Below, piece by piece: positions 5,350 to 6,584 of a stretch of DNA of 6,584 bases. The stretch is from Actinomycetes bacterium. GTDB taxonomy: Bacteria; Actinomycetota; Acidimicrobiia; Spongiisociales; UBA5794. The notes under the pieces were generated by a model. The model was given only the letters and a program-made list of their open reading frames with translations, did no database searches and was not told the origin of the DNA. Location of the stretch: assembly GCA_024275815.1 (NCBI GenBank), contig JAJRYI010000338.1, positions 1 to 6,584 on the forward strand, in the 5' to 3' direction. Made by a program: the position numbers and the translations under genes. Positions within the stretch are counted from its first letter, which is position 1. Every line of letters begins with the position of its first letter.

Positions 5350-6584
5350 CTAACCCCCGCCGGCTCTCGAGAGTTGGATGAGCCAGTCGACGGTTATCGG
5401 GAAGATCATGACGATGACGAGGGCCACGCCCTGGAGCGCCATGAAGGGCAGAGCACCCTTGTGGATGTCACCCGTTTTGACTTCAGGCGGCGCGACGCTC
5501 TGGAGATAGAACAACGAGAACCCCACCGGCGGCGAGATGAACGCCATATTGAGGTTGATCGCGACGAGGACGAGGAACCACACGAGGTTTATGTACAGTG
5601 CAACGGCTGCCGGGATGAAGATCGGCATCGCTATGAAGGTGATCTCGATGAACTCGAGGTTGATACCCAGGACCCATATGGCGATCATCGATACGATGAT
5701 GAACCCCCACTTGCCACCGGGGATACCTGTCAGCCATCCGGTGATGAGTTCCTGGCCGCCGAGCCGATCGAACACCAGAGCGAAGAACGTCGAAGCGAAC
5801 AGGATCATGAGCACGAGTGCGGTGATGTCTGCAGTCGCTCTTCCGGATCCCTTGATGACCTTCCAAGACAGGTTCCGATTCAAGAACGCGAGGAACGCGG
5901 CACCGAACGCACCGACCGCACCCGCCTCGGTCGGGGACGCGAACCCAAAGAAGATGCTGCCGAGCACCGCAAAGATGAGGAACAGCGGAGGCACCACGGC
6001 CACGAGTGCCTTGCGCGCCAGTGCCCAGCCCTCATGCGTCCGTTCCTCGGCAGGCATCGGCGGTGCCTTCCACGGTTGGACGACGGCGACGACGAACACG
6101 TAGATGCCGTAGAGGCCGGACAGGATGATGCCCGGGATGAGGGCACCGAGGAAGAGGTCACCCACCGAGACCCCTGCTACACCGGCGAGGAGCACGAGGA
6201 CGAGGCTCGGCGGGATCAGCTGGGCCATGGTCCCCGAACCGACGATGGCACCTGTCGCGAGTTTGTGGTCGTAGCCGTGTCTCACCATGACGGGGAGAGC
6301 AAGCAATCCCATGACGATCACCGTTGCAGCGACCACACCGGTCGCAGCGGCAAGCAGCGTGCCGACGAAGACGACGGTGAGGGCGAGGCCGCCGGGGACC
6401 GGGCCGAGGATCATCGCGATCGTCGTCAGGAGTTCCTCAGCGAGACCAGAACGCTCGAATATGGCCCCCATGAAGACGAAGAAGATGATCGCAAGCAACG
6501 TGAAGTCCGACATCGCACCGAACCAGCGGTTCGGCAGGAGGCGTAAGAAGTTCGCGTCGATGACGTTGAACACGAGGCCCAGAA
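5350..6584 (-). CDS. dctM: TRAP transporter large permease subunit DctM, partial (5' end beyond the window)
   Basis: Ion-coupled transport subunit of a TRAP system, an inner-membrane protein of the DctM/ion-transporter superfamily. The visible 410 codons are almost wholly hydrophobic, with roughly ten or more membrane segments. Numbering from the GTG at 6573-6571, diagnostic stretches are FFVFMGAIFERSGLAEEL (31-48), VGSGTMAQLIPPSLVLVLLA (111-130), FLGALIPGI (141-149), GFASPTEAGAVGAFGA (210-225), and NLNMAFISPPVGFSLFYLQS (340-359). The frame stays open with sensible residues to the right edge (LGL before that GTG), and full DctM proteins usually have 425-470 residues. The GTG is therefore probably internal, and about 20-60 residues are missing, including the first membrane segment. 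The TAG stop is at 5352-5350. It runs convergent to the receptor gene at 4024, and no DctQ gene is visible. Confidence 0.93.
   Translation of the reverse strand, partial: LGLVFNVIDANFLRLLPNRWFGAMSDFTLLAIIFFVFMGAIFERSGLAEELLTTIAMILGPVPGGLALTVVFVGTLLAAATGVVAATVIVMGLLALPVMVRHGYDHKLATGAIVGSGTMAQLIPPSLVLVLLAGVAGVSVGDLFLGALIPGIILSGLYGIYVFVVAVVQPWKAPPMPAEERTHEGWALARKALVAVVPPLFLIFAVLGSIFFGFASPTEAGAVGAFGAAFLAFLNRNLSWKVIKGSGRATADITALVLMILFASTFFALVFDRLGGQELITGWLTGIPGGKWGFIIVSMIAIWVLGINLEFIEITFIAMPIFIPAAVALYINLVWFLVLVAINLNMAFISPPVGFSLFYLQSVAPPEVKTGDIHKGALPFMALQGVALVIVMIFPITVDWLIQLSRAGGG

Noticed and set aside
5293..6546. A 417-codon open frame on the plus strand, opposite dctM
   Set aside because: Its translation is dominated by Asp, Glu, His and Arg, with no family resemblance, as expected for the antisense of a hydrophobic GC-rich gene. 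The minus frame has clear DctM motifs.
1..6584. Mobile elements, CRISPR arrays, tRNA/rRNA genes, riboswitches or a novel defence or biosynthetic system
   Set aside because: No transposase, regular repeat array, cloverleaf-like sequence or unexplained multi-gene cluster is visible. All sizeable coding space is accounted for by housekeeping genes, one unknown membrane protein and a TRAP transporter.

Overview
This window looks like a chromosomal segment of a GC-rich bacterium, most likely an actinobacterium. The main reason is the gene order truA - rplM - rpsI - glmM on the minus strand, which as a set is typical of Actinomycetota, together with GTG starts, G/C-ending codons, and a Tat-exported lipoprotein as the solute receptor, as expected when there is no classical periplasm. 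I cannot fix the lineage further from this sequence. A deep or aquatic actinobacterial group is a guess based on the TRAP transporter.

Layout. Positions 1-80 are non-coding as far as I can tell. From 3848 down to 81 runs a minus-strand block, in transcription order: a small Yip1-like multi-pass membrane protein (3848-3327); truA, tRNA pseudouridine synthase (3324-2554), 2 nt later; a 242-nt spacer that probably holds the promoter and leader for the ribosomal proteins; rplM (L13, 2311-1847); rpsI (S9, 1847-1449), whose start codon overlaps the rplM stop in TGATG; and, after 45 nt, glmM, phosphoglucosamine mutase (1403-81). A 172-nt divergent intergenic region (3849-4023) separates this block from a plus-strand gene for a TRAP solute-binding lipoprotein of the 2-oxo/hydroxy-acid (TakP-like) type (4024-5178). 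A strong 14-bp hairpin at 5205-5234 follows. Then comes the large TRAP permease subunit DctM, convergent on the minus strand, with its stop at 5352-5350 and its beginning beyond the right edge of the window.

How the genes fit together. The left two thirds are housekeeping: ribosome assembly (L13, S9), tRNA modification (TruA) and the first committed sugar-phosphate step towards UDP-GlcNAc and peptidoglycan (GlmM). The right third is a sodium-driven tripartite carboxylate uptake system split into two convergent transcription units. The small DctQ subunit is not in the window and would be expected just past position 6584, upstream of dctM.

I found no CRISPR array, insertion sequence, rRNA, tRNA, prophage, toxin or defence gene, and I do not see a previously undescribed system. 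The most notable points are the convergent arrangement of the TRAP receptor and permease genes, and the membrane-protein gene that sits directly upstream of truA, where rplQ is often found.
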